64,000 bases of DNA from Bacteroidota bacterium. GTDB lineage: Bacteria; Bacteroidota; Bacteroidia; Chitinophagales; BACL12. This document shows, piece after piece, positions 18,061 through 27,721 of the stretch. The stretch covers positions 186,001 to 250,000 of the forward strand of contig JADKAC010000005.1 of assembly GCA_016715425.1 (NCBI GenBank), given 5' to 3'. Positions within the stretch are counted from its first letter, which is position 1, and the number at the start of each line of letters is the position of its first letter. The notes under the pieces were generated by a model, which saw only the letters and a program-made list of their open reading frames with translations, was not told the origin of the DNA and ran no database searches. A program made the translations under genes and the position numbers.

Positions 18061-18639
18061 TTGGATTAATTGGCTGTTGGATTAAAAAAGTAAATACCTG
18101 ATTGCAATAAAAATACTATTAACCAAGAATGCATGGAATATATTCAGTGATTAATAAATAGAATTTTTAAGAGAATCAAATATAATCTGGCACTAAATCT
18201 TCAAAGTGATTTAATCTTCTTAAATCTTAGAAGAAATAAAAGTAATTACGAATTCAACAATTCTTTTTTATTAAGGAATGAATGACAATATATGTATTGA
18301 TTAAAAAACCAATGCACTTTATCAAAGCTTGAAAAAAGTAACAACGAAATGCAATCCTTTTTTTTGATGAAAGGAATACAAGTATATGTATTGGCTAATA
18401 ACTAATTCTTTGCGTGTTAACCACTTTATTTGAAACTAAATAGCCTTATGTAAAGCATTGACACGTATAGGATTTGCGGTTGTCTAAAGTGTATATGAAG
18501 ATTATTCTATCACTTTAAAAAATGTGCAAACTATATAAAAGACGTTTACTATGAATTTGAAATCTAGTTAAAGCCTACCCATTAAAACAGATAAAATTTG
18601 TATTGAATTAAAAGCAGGAAAAGTTTGAATTAATAGCAA
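18061..18639. other. Long non-coding stretch
   Basis: About 580 bases with no supported gene. Contains an imperfect direct repeat (about 18261-18305 and 18355-18400, each with a T-run, AAGGAAT and TATATGTATTG) that may be remnant sequence. No tRNA-like or riboswitch-like fold recognised. Confidence 0.5.
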
Positions 18640-18669
18640 TAAAAAACCCCGGCAACTTGCCGAGGTTTG
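18640..18669 (-). terminator. Intrinsic terminator of the 18690 gene
   Basis: On the minus strand ACCTCGGCAAG pairs with TTGCCGGGGT (one mismatch-type pair) and is followed by a T6 run. Confidence 0.85.
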
Positions 18670-18689
18670 TATCAGAAAAGATTATTTAT

Positions 18690-20810
18690 TTATTTCACTA
18701 TGCTTATCTGACGGATAGCATATCCATTATCAGTATATACTCTAACAATGTAGTTTCCTTCTGCTAATGTAGAAACATCAATAGAAGTTGTTGAACCGTT
18801 GTTCAAATTAATTTCAACTGGCTTCATTGCACTTTCACCACGCATATTGAAGAATTCAATAGTTACATTTTGGTAAGAGTTACTGTTGATAGCAACTGTT
18901 ATTACATTAGAAGCAGGAGAAGGATATAATTTTAATGCATTAGCAAGAATTACATCTTCAATAGCAATTATATTGTCAACGAGTACATCTTTACAAATTT
19001 CATTGCTGCTAGTTGCATTTGAAGCTGTTAAACATACTTCATAAGTATCTTCTAAAGTATAAGTATGCGTAGGGCTTGTAAGCGGGCTAGTAGCAGTACC
19101 ATCACCAAAATCCCAGCTATAAGTAGTGGCATTTGATGAAGTATTAGTAAATGTAACTGAACCTAAGGTTCCTAAAGTATAATTAAAGTTTGCAACTGCT
19201 GCTGGCTCACCACCAAATTCACTTTCTAAGAATTTCAGTCCTTTAATATAATAGAACTGTGGAGGATCTGTATCCAAAGCACCAGGTAAAGCAAATACAA
19301 CAGGAATCTCATAAGAGTCACCATTGTCAATTGAAACTGATGCAGTAGTTGGATAGTAAGCTCCATATTCATAATCTGTACCAGCAGTTACATTTCTCTC
19401 TGCGGTATAATCTCCAGATTCAATATTGTAACCCATTGCATAAATATCAGGAGCAGTATGCTCAGTAAAAATTAATGAATCAGAATTCATCCATGTCATA
19501 AAAATTCTGTCACCATCTGCATTTGCACTCATCTGTGGATTGTAAGTAACTGCAACAGCACCAAAGGTAACGCCTGTTAAAGTACTATATGCAATTTCTT
19601 TAGCAGTCCAGTCAGTACCATTAGATGTTGTAAAGTGCATCATAACAGTATAGTCTGCATAAATAAAGTAAAGTGAATCATCAACATTTGATGTAAAACC
19701 ACTTAATACAGCAGCGAAAATATTCAGTTTACCATCTGCATCAACCACTGCATCCATTTCGCTGAAGTAAGGTTTGATAGGACCAGCTCCTAAATCAGAA
19801 GCAGCAATCCAATCCTGAATTTCAGATAATCCACTTAAATCAAACCAAGGTAGGTAAGACCAAGTAGCCCCTGCGTCTATAGTTTTCAAAATTGTTGGTT
19901 GAATGTTATGGAGGCCATCAGAATTTAAAGACCCATTAAATAATGCATATCCAATTACACCTGCATGATCAAAAACAACAGTGTAATCAGTAGTAGTAGC
20001 TGTTGTTGTATCAGCAAGGATATACCAATCAGAAGCAACCTCAGTTGAATTCCAATCAAATCCACCGGCACCATCAGATGTGATTTCATATACATAATGA
20101 GTATCACCATCTAAATTCATATTAGCACTCCAAGCACTTCCACTTTCATAACTGTTGATACCAAAAGGGATATAATCGTTAGAATTACCACCTTCTGAAA
20201 AATACACTTCACTGCCATCAGTTCCATCTAATTTCATAGAAGCTTGAAGTGTAGCACCCCATGATCCGGTTGCCGGAGTAAGAGTAGGAGCATGCGCTAA
20301 ATAATATGCATTCATAGGATCCGTGTTTCCAGCAGGATTCCATAATGAACCACTTGGGTAACGATTTCCATCCATACCACTAGTTCCTGCAACAAAATCA
20401 GGAGTAACTACATTATTAGTTACCCAAGTAGCACCACCATCAGTTGATAAATCGTAAGCTATAGCTCCTGAGCCACCAGGTTCACCACTGTTCTGACGAT
20501 GAACAAAAGCAACGCTGTTGATTTCAGGTATATAAGATACCTGTGATTGTGGAGCTAATAGAATAGTGTAGAGATTATAAGCTGTACCAATAGCTATAAA
20601 TTCTTCACCTGCTCTGCTAGAACCTTTGTTTGAATTATTAGAAATAAGTGCGTTGGCCACATTGTTTTTGTAAAATGCTGGTTGCTCGAGGTCCACAATT
20701 GCATTACCTCTTGCAGGCATTAGCTTAGCTGGTGTATTTACAACGGGTGCCTGACCAATGGCGTAGATTGTAATGAACACCGTTAAAATACTTGTAATTA
20801 ATCTTTTCAT
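18690..20810 (-). CDS. Secreted sialidase-like protein with PKD domain, T9SS-sorted
   Basis: 706 residues, signal peptide 1-19 (IYAIGQ). Residues about 50-540 form the same sialidase-like domain as the protein at 4061-6205 (FIAIGTAYNLYTILL, YDLSTDGGATW, LKTIDAGATWSYLPW), again without a catalytic set I can name. Then a PKD domain about 545-625 (YSWDFGDGTATSPLTSPTHT) and a type A sorting domain (LYPSPASNVITV, LAEGNYIVRVYTDNGYAI) unlike that of the 4061 protein. Exported through T9SS to the surface or medium. Stands alone with its own terminator. Comparison with the 4061 gene shows exchange of C-terminal modules. Confidence 0.85.
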   Translation of the reverse strand: MKRLITSILTVFITIYAIGQAPVVNTPAKLMPARGNAIVDLEQPAFYKNNVANALISNNSNKGSSRAGEEFIAIGTAYNLYTILLAPQSQVSYIPEINSVAFVHRQNSGEPGGSGAIAYDLSTDGGATWVTNNVVTPDFVAGTSGMDGNRYPSGSLWNPAGNTDPMNAYYLAHAPTLTPATGSWGATLQASMKLDGTDGSEVYFSEGGNSNDYIPFGINSYESGSAWSANMNLDGDTHYVYEITSDGAGGFDWNSTEVASDWYILADTTTATTTDYTVVFDHAGVIGYALFNGSLNSDGLHNIQPTILKTIDAGATWSYLPWFDLSGLSEIQDWIAASDLGAGPIKPYFSEMDAVVDADGKLNIFAAVLSGFTSNVDDSLYFIYADYTVMMHFTTSNGTDWTAKEIAYSTLTGVTFGAVAVTYNPQMSANADGDRIFMTWMNSDSLIFTEHTAPDIYAMGYNIESGDYTAERNVTAGTDYEYGAYYPTTASVSIDNGDSYEIPVVFALPGALDTDPPQFYYIKGLKFLESEFGGEPAAVANFNYTLGTLGSVTFTNTSSNATTYSWDFGDGTATSPLTSPTHTYTLEDTYEVCLTASNATSSNEICKDVLVDNIIAIEDVILANALKLYPSPASNVITVAINSNSYQNVTIEFFNMRGESAMKPVEINLNNGSTTSIDVSTLAEGNYIVRVYTDNGYAIRQISIVK

Positions 20811-21028
20811 AGTTAACTTTTTAGTTTTAAAATTATCACTTTTTTGAAGCTATAAATATAGCAGTAAAAAATGAAAATCAAATTTGATTGTTAAAATAAT
20901 ATGTTATTAAACGGTTATTTTGACGATATTATGTATTAGGAAAGTGATAGATATAAATATATAATATTAATAGTATCAAATAATTTTTGGATAAGAATTT
21001 ATTCTACACATATAATATAGTGTAAATA

Positions 21029-21058
21029 AAAAAAGGAGCCTTGAGAGCTCCTTTTTTC
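21029..21058 (-). terminator. Intrinsic terminator of histone-like gene
   Basis: Minus strand AAAAGGAGCTCTC-AAGGCTCCTTTT hairpin followed by T's, 13 bases after the stop codon. Confidence 0.85.
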
Positions 21059-21071
21059 GGTAAAAATTAAA

Positions 21072-21560
21072 TTACATTTCACCAACAGCGCCTTCGGTTG
21101 CCGGAGGTGCAGCTTTTTTAGTAGCCTTTTTTGGGCTAGCTTTTTTAGCTGTTTTTTTTGTTGCAGCTTTTTTAGTTGCTTTTTTAGGAGCAGCTTTTTT
21201 AGTTGCTTTTTTCACTGTTTTTTTCGCAGCTTTTTTAGTTGCTTTTTTAGGAGCAGCTTTTTTAGTTGCAGTTTTCTTAGCAGCTTTTTTAGTTGCCTTT
21301 TTAGGAGCAGCTTTTTTGGTTGCTTTTTTCACTGCTTTTTTTGCAGTCTTTTTTCCAGCTTTTTTAGGAGCAGCTTTTTTCACCACTTTCTTAGCAGTTT
21401 TTTTCACAGTTGCTTTTTTAGGAGCAGCTTTTTTAGCTGTTTTCTTTACCGCTTTTTTTGCAGTTTTCTTAGCGGCTTTTTTTGCAGCCGGACGGCCACG
21501 TTTTGCAGCGGCTTTTTTTGGCGCAGCTTTTTTTGCTGCTTTTTTTGTTGTTTTTGCCAT
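21072..21560 (-). CDS. Lys/Ala/Pro-rich histone H1-like DNA-binding protein
   Basis: 162 residues composed almost wholly of Lys, Ala, Thr and Pro, with a short acidic tail (TEGAVGEM). Near residues 20-25 there is an AT-hook-like KRGRP. The unit AAPKKA recurs at intervals of 18, 21, 18, 21 and 18 residues. Resembles the C-terminal tail of eukaryotic H1 and bacterial Hc1/AlgP-type proteins that bind and compact DNA non-specifically. Highly basic and probably disordered. The DNA is itself repetitive (117-bp higher-order period). Good promoter upstream and terminator downstream, so a separate transcription unit. Confidence 0.8.
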   Translation of the reverse strand: MAKTTKKAAKKAAPKKAAAKRGRPAAKKAAKKTAKKAVKKTAKKAAPKKATVKKTAKKVVKKAAPKKAGKKTAKKAVKKATKKAAPKKATKKAAKKTATKKAAPKKATKKAAKKTVKKATKKAAPKKATKKAATKKTAKKASPKKATKKAAPPATEGAVGEM

Positions 21561-21582
21561 TGGAACTATATTTTGGTTACAG

Positions 21583-21611
21583 CAAAAGTAAATACATTTT
21601 TATATAACCAA
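21583..21611 (-). promoter_or_regulatory. Promoter of histone-like gene
   Basis: Minus strand TTG (21609-21611), 18-base spacer, then TACTTTTG (21583-21590), matching the Bacteroidota TTG-N17-23-TAnnTTTG promoter; 22 bases from the start codon. Confidence 0.6.
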
Positions 21612-21776
21612 AAAATATTTTTTTGTAGGGTGTTGATTTTCTACTCCATGTGATTATTAGAATATACAAATGTGAAATTCATTTTGATGTTCATCAGGAA
21701 TGTTTTTATTATGAATGCGAGTGCATTTTATGTGAAAAATTTATACGGCATATGTAAATAAAATTTTGAAGAATTG

Positions 21777-22277
21777 TTATTGATAATTCCGCAAATAATA
21801 GATAAAATCTGTTTGTGGAATTTCTGTTATTTTTAATTGATGCATGCATGTTATTATTTGACCACGATGATAGGTAGAGTGATTCATACAATGCATAATT
21901 ATTTGTGCAAAGGTTTGTTTGTATTCATTCCCTTTTAAATCATGATATATGCATAACTCATCAAAGTAATTATCTGATTTATCCGTAAAGTAATTTAAAA
22001 ATTCTTCCGATTGTTTTAAAAAAGAAATATACCATTCATCAGAATTGTTTATGTTGGTTTTATCAGGACATTTATCCAAAGAAATTCCCTGCATTCTTTT
22101 TAACCAGATTACTTGCGCATCCCAAATGTGAAAGTATGTTTTGTGTAAGGTGTTAAAACTACTTTCAACCTCAGTATTTATAGGGCTTTCCGGTATTTTA
22201 TTTATGTGATTTATAAGGGTGGTATTCGCCCAATTATTATATGAAATATAACTGATTAATAGGCTTTTTTGAGACAT
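21777..22277 (-). CDS. DinB/DUF664 family protein
   Basis: 166 residues, four-helix-bundle DinB type. His45 (TLHKTYFHIWDAQ), His133 and His137 (MNHSTYHRGQI) are placed like the metal-binding His triad of the family. Some members are metal-dependent thiol transferases or are DNA-damage induced; substrate here unknown. Starts 2 bases after the stop of the Plug-like gene, so co-transcribed with it, though a functional link is not evident. Confidence 0.85.
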   Translation of the reverse strand: MSQKSLLISYISYNNWANTTLINHINKIPESPINTEVESSFNTLHKTYFHIWDAQVIWLKRMQGISLDKCPDKTNINNSDEWYISFLKQSEEFLNYFTDKSDNYFDELCIYHDLKGNEYKQTFAQIIMHCMNHSTYHRGQIITCMHQLKITEIPQTDFIYYLRNYQ

Positions 22278-22279
22278 AA

Positions 22280-23536
22280 TTATTTATAAGAACTCAAGCT
22301 TTTAAAACCGACAAGTGTATCGTGATTACGTTCATATGAATGTAAATATACGAATACCATGTATTCATTTTCTGTTTCGAAATAATTACCTTCTGCATAT
22401 GAAAAATCAAATGTAGATTCTGTATTCGGTATAAATACATACATATAATTATAGTACCCTTGTTTTAAAAATAATTGACTACTGTATTGTTGTTTATCGA
22501 AATCATATTTCATCTTATTTTCTTCGGTAATTGTATAGTCATTAAAACTACCTACTACATAAAAATTACCATTGTTTAACCAGTAAGGATATTCCATAGT
22601 AAAATATATCATTGCATAGTCTGCTTCCACATTTGGATCGTTTGTTAAGTCAGCCATAATTACAAAGTTTCCATTCATATCCTTCTCATAAAAATATTGT
22701 TTGTATCCACGGCTTTCATCTATGTTGATAAATACGTTAGTAATTTCCGGACGCCTATCAATTTTTACGATGCGATCGGTTTGAAATTTTAAAGTGCGGG
22801 TATCAAATCTTCTGTATTCTTTTAGTGCAGAAAACACTTGATTATTATCATCATAAATCATCAGATTATTTTGAATTAATCTTGGTTTAAGATTATACAT
22901 ACCTCTGGACGAAATTCCATTTTGTATCACACTTACTTTTATTAGCTCATAGGGATTGTTTACTGATATGGTTTTTAGATCAAGTGTAAATTCAATTTTT
23001 TGATATTCCATTCTGTTTGCAACTACATTTGGTCGAACAATACCTGCATTCACAGGCACTAGATTTTCAAACACATAAAAGCGTCTTGTAATTACAGGCA
23101 TAGTATCATTGTTCTGATCCCAGATCTGAATAATATAATTTCCAGATACTTTAAATTTTACATCCTGATTTGGAAAGTCAATATCATAATGTACATATTT
23201 GGTAGAGGTAGCAAATGAATATGCAAATTCTGTTATATAATTCTCTTCAAAGCCATCCAGAAATTCATAATGATTTAAATCAGATGAAGACCAATCCTGA
23301 TTACAGTGTATAAAAGTATAATAGTAAGACTTTGCTACTCCCGATAAATCATCAAATGAAAGGCGAAGTTGGTCGCCGGTATTTATTTCAACCGCCGGAG
23401 GAGCCAAAGTAAGATCAATCCGACGTAACTCCACTGTGCGTATAAAAGGATAGTGTGCCTTATTAATATAGACATCATCCTGCGCCTGGATTTGAGTAAA
23501 AAAAATTGAACAGATTATTAAGCAAATAAATCTCAT
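22280..23536 (-). CDS. T9SS Plug-type protein (DUF5103 family)
   Basis: 418 residues, signal peptide 1-18 (FFTQIQAQ). Matches the DUF5103 family: opening HYPFIRTVELRR, then LRLSFDDLSG, FIHCNQDWSSSDLN, and a later YVVGSFNDYTITEENKM region. In Flavobacterium the Plug protein of this family closes the periplasmic side of the SprA translocon of the type IX secretion system when it is not engaged with PorV-cargo. Periplasmic/outer-membrane associated. Its presence fits the six T9SS cargo proteins in this window. Divergent from the nqr operon. Confidence 0.8.
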   Translation of the reverse strand: MRFICLIICSIFFTQIQAQDDVYINKAHYPFIRTVELRRIDLTLAPPAVEINTGDQLRLSFDDLSGVAKSYYYTFIHCNQDWSSSDLNHYEFLDGFEENYITEFAYSFATSTKYVHYDIDFPNQDVKFKVSGNYIIQIWDQNNDTMPVITRRFYVFENLVPVNAGIVRPNVVANRMEYQKIEFTLDLKTISVNNPYELIKVSVIQNGISSRGMYNLKPRLIQNNLMIYDDNNQVFSALKEYRRFDTRTLKFQTDRIVKIDRRPEITNVFINIDESRGYKQYFYEKDMNGNFVIMADLTNDPNVEADYAMIYFTMEYPYWLNNGNFYVVGSFNDYTITEENKMKYDFDKQQYSSQLFLKQGYYNYMYVFIPNTESTFDFSYAEGNYFETENEYMVFVYLHSYERNHDTLVGFKSLSSYK

Positions 23537-23665
23537 TGATTGTGGTCGTTGGAAAGTTGGAAAATTACAATTTAACTAATAAAACGTTATCTTATTTAAT
23601 AATGTGTATGTAAAGTTGATAGTTAAGTATAAATGTTTTCATTTTGTTCGAAAATGTTTTTTAAG

Positions 23666-23697
23666 TTGCTGATTAGAATAATTTGCCTTTAACTTTG
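23666..23697 (+). promoter_or_regulatory. Promoter of the nqr operon
   Basis: TTG (23666-23668), 21-base spacer, TAACTTTG (23690-23697): full match to the Bacteroidota TTG/TAnnTTTG promoter, 26 bases before nqrA. Confidence 0.6.
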
Positions 23698-23723
23698 GGG
23701 GTCTTTTAAAAATCGGTTAACAG

Positions 23724-25082
23724 ATGACAAAAGTGATAAAGCTGACGAGAGGTTTCGATATTAAAATTGAAGGCGTTCCGGCTAAAAAAAATAATAGCAC
23801 ATTTACTTCCAAAACATTTTCAATTAAACCAATTGATTTTCATGGACTGGCACCTATACCTAAGCTTTTAGTAGCGGAAGGAGATGAGGTAATGGCAGGT
23901 GATCAATTGTTTTTTGATAAACAAAATGATAATATCTTTTATACGGCTCCGGTTTCAGGAGAAGTAATTGAAATACGCAGAGGAGAAAAGCGGGCAATTA
24001 CTGAGATAATAATTCTTGCCGATCAAGTTGTGAAATACCGTCAGTGGGGAAAAGCAGATGTAAATTCTATTTCCAATACTGAAATAATTGATCGCATGTT
24101 AGATTCAGGTGCATGGCATTTTCTTAAACAACGGCCTTATGATGTTGCTGCAAATCCTAAAGACGAACCCAAAGCAATTTTTATTTCAGGATTTGATTCT
24201 GCTCCATTAGCACCTGATTATAATTTTATAATGGCAGGTAAGCAATTTGATTTCCAGAATGGTATTAAGATTTTAAGCAAACTGACTAAAGGAAAAATTC
24301 ATTTGTCTCTATCCTCAGATCATAAACCATGTGATACATTTGATTATGCAAAAGGTGTGGAAGTGCATTGGTTCTCCGGTCCTCATCCGGCAGGAAATGT
24401 GGGCATTCAAATACATCATATAGATCCTATTAATAAAGGAGATACAATTTGGTATATCAATCCGCAGGATGTTGCCAATCTTGGAAAATTATTTACTGAA
24501 GGTATATATCAACCGGAGCGCACGGTTGCTTATGCAGGGCCTGAATTAATTCATACTGGTTATATTAAAACTTTACAAGGCGCAAATATTTCTGAAATCA
24601 TAAAAAATAATCTGAAGAATACACATGTGCGATATATTTCTGGTAATGTATTAACAGGCAAAAAGATTGAAGCAAACGGCCATCTTGGTTATTACGATCA
24701 TTTGCTAACAGTTATTGAAGAAGGAGACCAGCCGGAATTATTCGGATGGTTAATACCCGCCTATCCACGTCCTACAAAATCAAGTGCATTTTTGGCTTAT
24801 ATGAATGAAGCCCCTTCGGGTTTTCGGGTAAATACCGGAATGCATGGTGAAGAACGGGCATACGTAGTTACCGGTCAATATGAATCTGTTTTACCAATGG
24901 ATATTTATCCGGTGAATCTGGTTAAAGCAATTATGGCAAGAGACTTTGACCTGATGGAAGGTTTGGGTATTTATGAGGTGAGTGAAGAAGATTTTGCTCT
25001 ATGCGAATTCGTTTGCACATCTAAAGTTGAAGTACAAGAAATTATTCGTGAAGGACTGGATTATGTCCGTTCACAAAATTGA
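23724..25082 (+). CDS. nqrA: Na+-translocating NADH:quinone reductase subunit A
   Basis: 452 residues. Peripheral cytosolic subunit of the six-subunit Na+ pump that oxidises NADH and reduces quinone. N-terminal RnfC-like barrel-sandwich region (LLVAEGDEVMAGDQLFFDK, YTAPVSGEVIEIRRGEKR), then the central domain with HWFSGPHPAGNVGIQIHHI, and the C-terminal SLBB-like part. No cofactor motif, as expected for NqrA. First gene of nqrABCDEF, with promoter directly upstream. Confidence 0.95.
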   Translation: MTKVIKLTRGFDIKIEGVPAKKNNSTFTSKTFSIKPIDFHGLAPIPKLLVAEGDEVMAGDQLFFDKQNDNIFYTAPVSGEVIEIRRGEKRAITEIIILADQVVKYRQWGKADVNSISNTEIIDRMLDSGAWHFLKQRPYDVAANPKDEPKAIFISGFDSAPLAPDYNFIMAGKQFDFQNGIKILSKLTKGKIHLSLSSDHKPCDTFDYAKGVEVHWFSGPHPAGNVGIQIHHIDPINKGDTIWYINPQDVANLGKLFTEGIYQPERTVAYAGPELIHTGYIKTLQGANISEIIKNNLKNTHVRYISGNVLTGKKIEANGHLGYYDHLLTVIEEGDQPELFGWLIPAYPRPTKSSAFLAYMNEAPSGFRVNTGMHGEERAYVVTGQYESVLPMDIYPVNLVKAIMARDFDLMEGLGIYEVSEEDFALCEFVCTSKVEVQEIIREGLDYVRSQN

Positions 25083-25100
25083 TAAATCATACAAAACTGA

Positions 25101-26339
25101 ATGGATCCGATTAAACCATTGCGTGATAAAATCAGCAAACCACTTTGGGAAAAAGTAGAAGAGCTTGAACCCAGTTTTAAAAAGGGCGGCATGCTCGAAA
25201 ATTTGCATTCCACTTTTGATGCATTTAAAACTTTTTTGTTTGTTCCACCACATGTAACCACTCAAGGGGCGCACATACGTGATGGAATTGATATGAAGCG
25301 AACAATGATTATTGTTGTGTTTGCATTAATCCCTTCGCTGATTTTTGGAATATTAAATGTTGGTCACATGCATTATGTTGCCAATGGTGAACACCTTGCT
25401 TTTTTCGATGGCTTTTTGGCAAAGCTGGGTTATGGACTTATAAAAGTATTGCCAATAGTTATTGTAGCTTATGTAAGTGGATTGGCAGTAGAATTTATTT
25501 TCGCTCAATTTCGTGGTCACCCGGTAAACGAAGGTTATCTCGTTAGTGGGATGCTTATTCCATTAGTTATGCCTCCGGAAATTCCCTTATGGATGGTCGC
25601 ATTAGCATCTGTTTTTTCAGTAATTATTGTGAAGGAGGCTTTTGGTGGAACTGGAATGAATATTTTAAATGTGGCTTTAACTGCAAGGGTATTTATCTTC
25701 TTTGCTTATCCAACTTATATCAGTGGCGATCAAGTTTGGATTGCAGGTTTACAACAAGGTCCTGATGCATTTTCAGGTGCCACAGTTTTAGGCACATGGG
25801 CAAAACAAGGCATGGAAGGAATGAGTAATGTCGGATTTTCCACTTTTCATCAGCAGGTGGGATATGCACCCATTGATATGATATTTGGATTTATTCCCGG
25901 ATCAATTGGTGAAACAAGTAAGATAGCAATATTATTAGGTGCCGTGATTTTAATATGGACAGGAATAGGCAGTTGGAAAATAATGTTATCTGTTATAGTA
26001 GGTGCATTTACTATGGGTTTATTATTAAACGTAGTTGATCTGATGTTTGAATTTAATAATCCACATATTGGAGTGCCGGCATATATGCATTTAATTGCAG
26101 GCGGATTATTATTTGGTGCTGTATTTATGGCAACAGATCCGGTTACTGCATGTCAAACTACTATCGGAAAATATTGGTATGGATTCTTAATAGGATTTCT
26201 TGCAATTATAATTCGTGTTTTGAACCCAGCTTATCCGGAAGGAGTTATGATGGCAGTTCTATTTATGAATGTATTTGCACCACTTATTGATTATGCAGTT
26301 ATTCAATCAAATATTAAAAGACGTTTAGCCCGTGGATAG
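25101..26339 (+). CDS. nqrB: Na+-translocating NADH:quinone reductase subunit B
   Basis: 412 residues, about ten membrane segments. Carries covalent FMN and non-covalent riboflavin and takes part in Na+ passage and quinone reduction. Thr228 in DAFSGATVL is the FMN-linked threonine of the (S/D)GAT flavinylation motif recognised by ApbE. The stretch LVSGMLIPLVMPPEIPLWMV and the C-terminal MATDPVTACQT are typical. 18 bases after nqrA. Confidence 0.95.
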   Translation: MDPIKPLRDKISKPLWEKVEELEPSFKKGGMLENLHSTFDAFKTFLFVPPHVTTQGAHIRDGIDMKRTMIIVVFALIPSLIFGILNVGHMHYVANGEHLAFFDGFLAKLGYGLIKVLPIVIVAYVSGLAVEFIFAQFRGHPVNEGYLVSGMLIPLVMPPEIPLWMVALASVFSVIIVKEAFGGTGMNILNVALTARVFIFFAYPTYISGDQVWIAGLQQGPDAFSGATVLGTWAKQGMEGMSNVGFSTFHQQVGYAPIDMIFGFIPGSIGETSKIAILLGAVILIWTGIGSWKIMLSVIVGAFTMGLLLNVVDLMFEFNNPHIGVPAYMHLIAGGLLFGAVFMATDPVTACQTTIGKYWYGFLIGFLAIIIRVLNPAYPEGVMMAVLFMNVFAPLIDYAVIQSNIKRRLARG

Positions 26340-27048
26340 AAATAGTAATATGTATACAATTGTGTATGCCTCAATTGTTACAGTGATAGTGGCCATTGCA
26401 CTTGCCTTTGCGCATAGCAGTTTAGAACCTCAGATGCTGGAAAATGAAAAGCTTGCTACGCAAAAAGATATTCTGCGTTCTGTAGGCTTAGTTGATCTTC
26501 CTAACACTGCAGAAGTTTATGGTAAATCAATCACTAGCGTTGTGATTGACGCCAATGGAAAATTAGTGGAAGGTGTGCCTGCAGAAACAGTTTCTATGGC
26601 TGCTGAATATAAAAAGCCCGAAGCTGATCAAATTCATCCCTTATTTATATATACCGCTGATGATGGCAGTAAGAAATATATTTTGCCTGTTTTTGGAAAT
26701 GGACTATGGGATAAAATTTGGGGCTACGTTGCTATAGAAAGTGATTTTAATACGATCGCTGGTGTGTCAATGGATCATAAATCAGAAACACCTGGCCTTG
26801 GTGCTGAAATAAAAGATAATCCCGAAAAATATGATGATCCATTTATTGGTAAATCTATCTATGATTCAAACAATAATTATGTTTCTATCCGTATGGTGAA
26901 AGGAGGCATTAAAGAACCTGAACACGAAATAGATGGAATCTCAGGTGCTACTATTACCAGTGATGGTGTGAATGAAATGATGGAACGAGGCATTGGTTAT
27001 TATTTGAGTTATTTTGAAACCATTAAAAATCAAACCTCATTAAAGTAA
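26332..27048 (+). CDS. nqrC: Na+-translocating NADH:quinone reductase subunit C
   Basis: 238 residues, one N-terminal membrane segment (8-27) and a periplasmic FMN-binding domain. Thr207 in DGISGATITS is the FMN attachment site; GVSMDHKSETPGLGAEI is the conserved FMN-domain stretch. GTG start overlaps the end of nqrB by 8 bases (an ATG at 26350 is possible, but the MDRNSNMYTIVYAS form fits relatives better), suggesting coupled translation. Confidence 0.94.
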   Translation: MDRNSNMYTIVYASIVTVIVAIALAFAHSSLEPQMLENEKLATQKDILRSVGLVDLPNTAEVYGKSITSVVIDANGKLVEGVPAETVSMAAEYKKPEADQIHPLFIYTADDGSKKYILPVFGNGLWDKIWGYVAIESDFNTIAGVSMDHKSETPGLGAEIKDNPEKYDDPFIGKSIYDSNNNYVSIRMVKGGIKEPEHEIDGISGATITSDGVNEMMERGIGYYLSYFETIKNQTSLK

Positions 27049-27055
27049 ATATATT

Positions 27056-27703
27056 ATGAGCGAGACAACAATAGTAAAAACCAAAACCGAATTATTCGGC
27101 AAAAAGGAAAGACGTTTACTCACTGATCCGTTTAACGACAGTAATCCGATTACTGTGCAGATACTTGGTATTTGTTCTGCGCTTGCGGTTACTGTTGCTT
27201 TAAGAAATGCATTGGTAATGTCTGTGGCAGTAATTATTGTAACTGCTTTTAGTAATTTAATTATATCACTGCTGCGCAATACAATTCCCGGACGCATTCG
27301 GATGATTATACAATTGGTGGTAATTGCATCCCTCGTTTCTATTGTTGAAATGGTGTTGCATGCCTATCAATATGATGTCTATAAACAAATGTCTGTTTAT
27401 ATCGGATTGATTATTACCAACTGTATTTTAATGGGAAGATTGGAAGCTTTTGCAATGGCAAATAAACCCTGGCAATCTTTTTTAGATGGTATTGGTAATG
27501 GAGTGGGATATGGTGCTATTTTAGTTACCGTTGCTTTCTTCCGTGAATTACTCGGTAAAGGTTCTTTATTTGGATATTCACTTTTACCTTCCTGGTATGT
27601 ACCCAATGGATTGATGTTGATTCCTGCTGCTGCAATTTTTTTAATTGGAATAATCATCTGGATTCAAAGAGCACGTAACACCAAACTTATTGATATTTCC
27701 TAA
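27056..27703 (+). CDS. nqrD: Na+-translocating NADH:quinone reductase subunit D
   Basis: 215 residues, six membrane segments. With NqrE it forms the antiparallel core that holds the intramembrane iron centre; conserved Cys residues lie in QILGICSALAVT and LIITNCILMGRLEAF, matching the iron-ligand positions. Rnf/Nqr D/E family. 7 bases after nqrC. Confidence 0.95.
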   Translation: MSETTIVKTKTELFGKKERRLLTDPFNDSNPITVQILGICSALAVTVALRNALVMSVAVIIVTAFSNLIISLLRNTIPGRIRMIIQLVVIASLVSIVEMVLHAYQYDVYKQMSVYIGLIITNCILMGRLEAFAMANKPWQSFLDGIGNGVGYGAILVTVAFFRELLGKGSLFGYSLLPSWYVPNGLMLIPAAAIFLIGIIIWIQRARNTKLIDIS

Positions 27704-27721
27704 TCTGCAAAGTTTTAAAAA

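Noticed and set aside
21316..21591. Phe/Ala-rich plus-strand ORF
   Set aside because: Antisense of the Lys/Ala-rich repeat gene (Lys codons read as Phe); not a real membrane protein.
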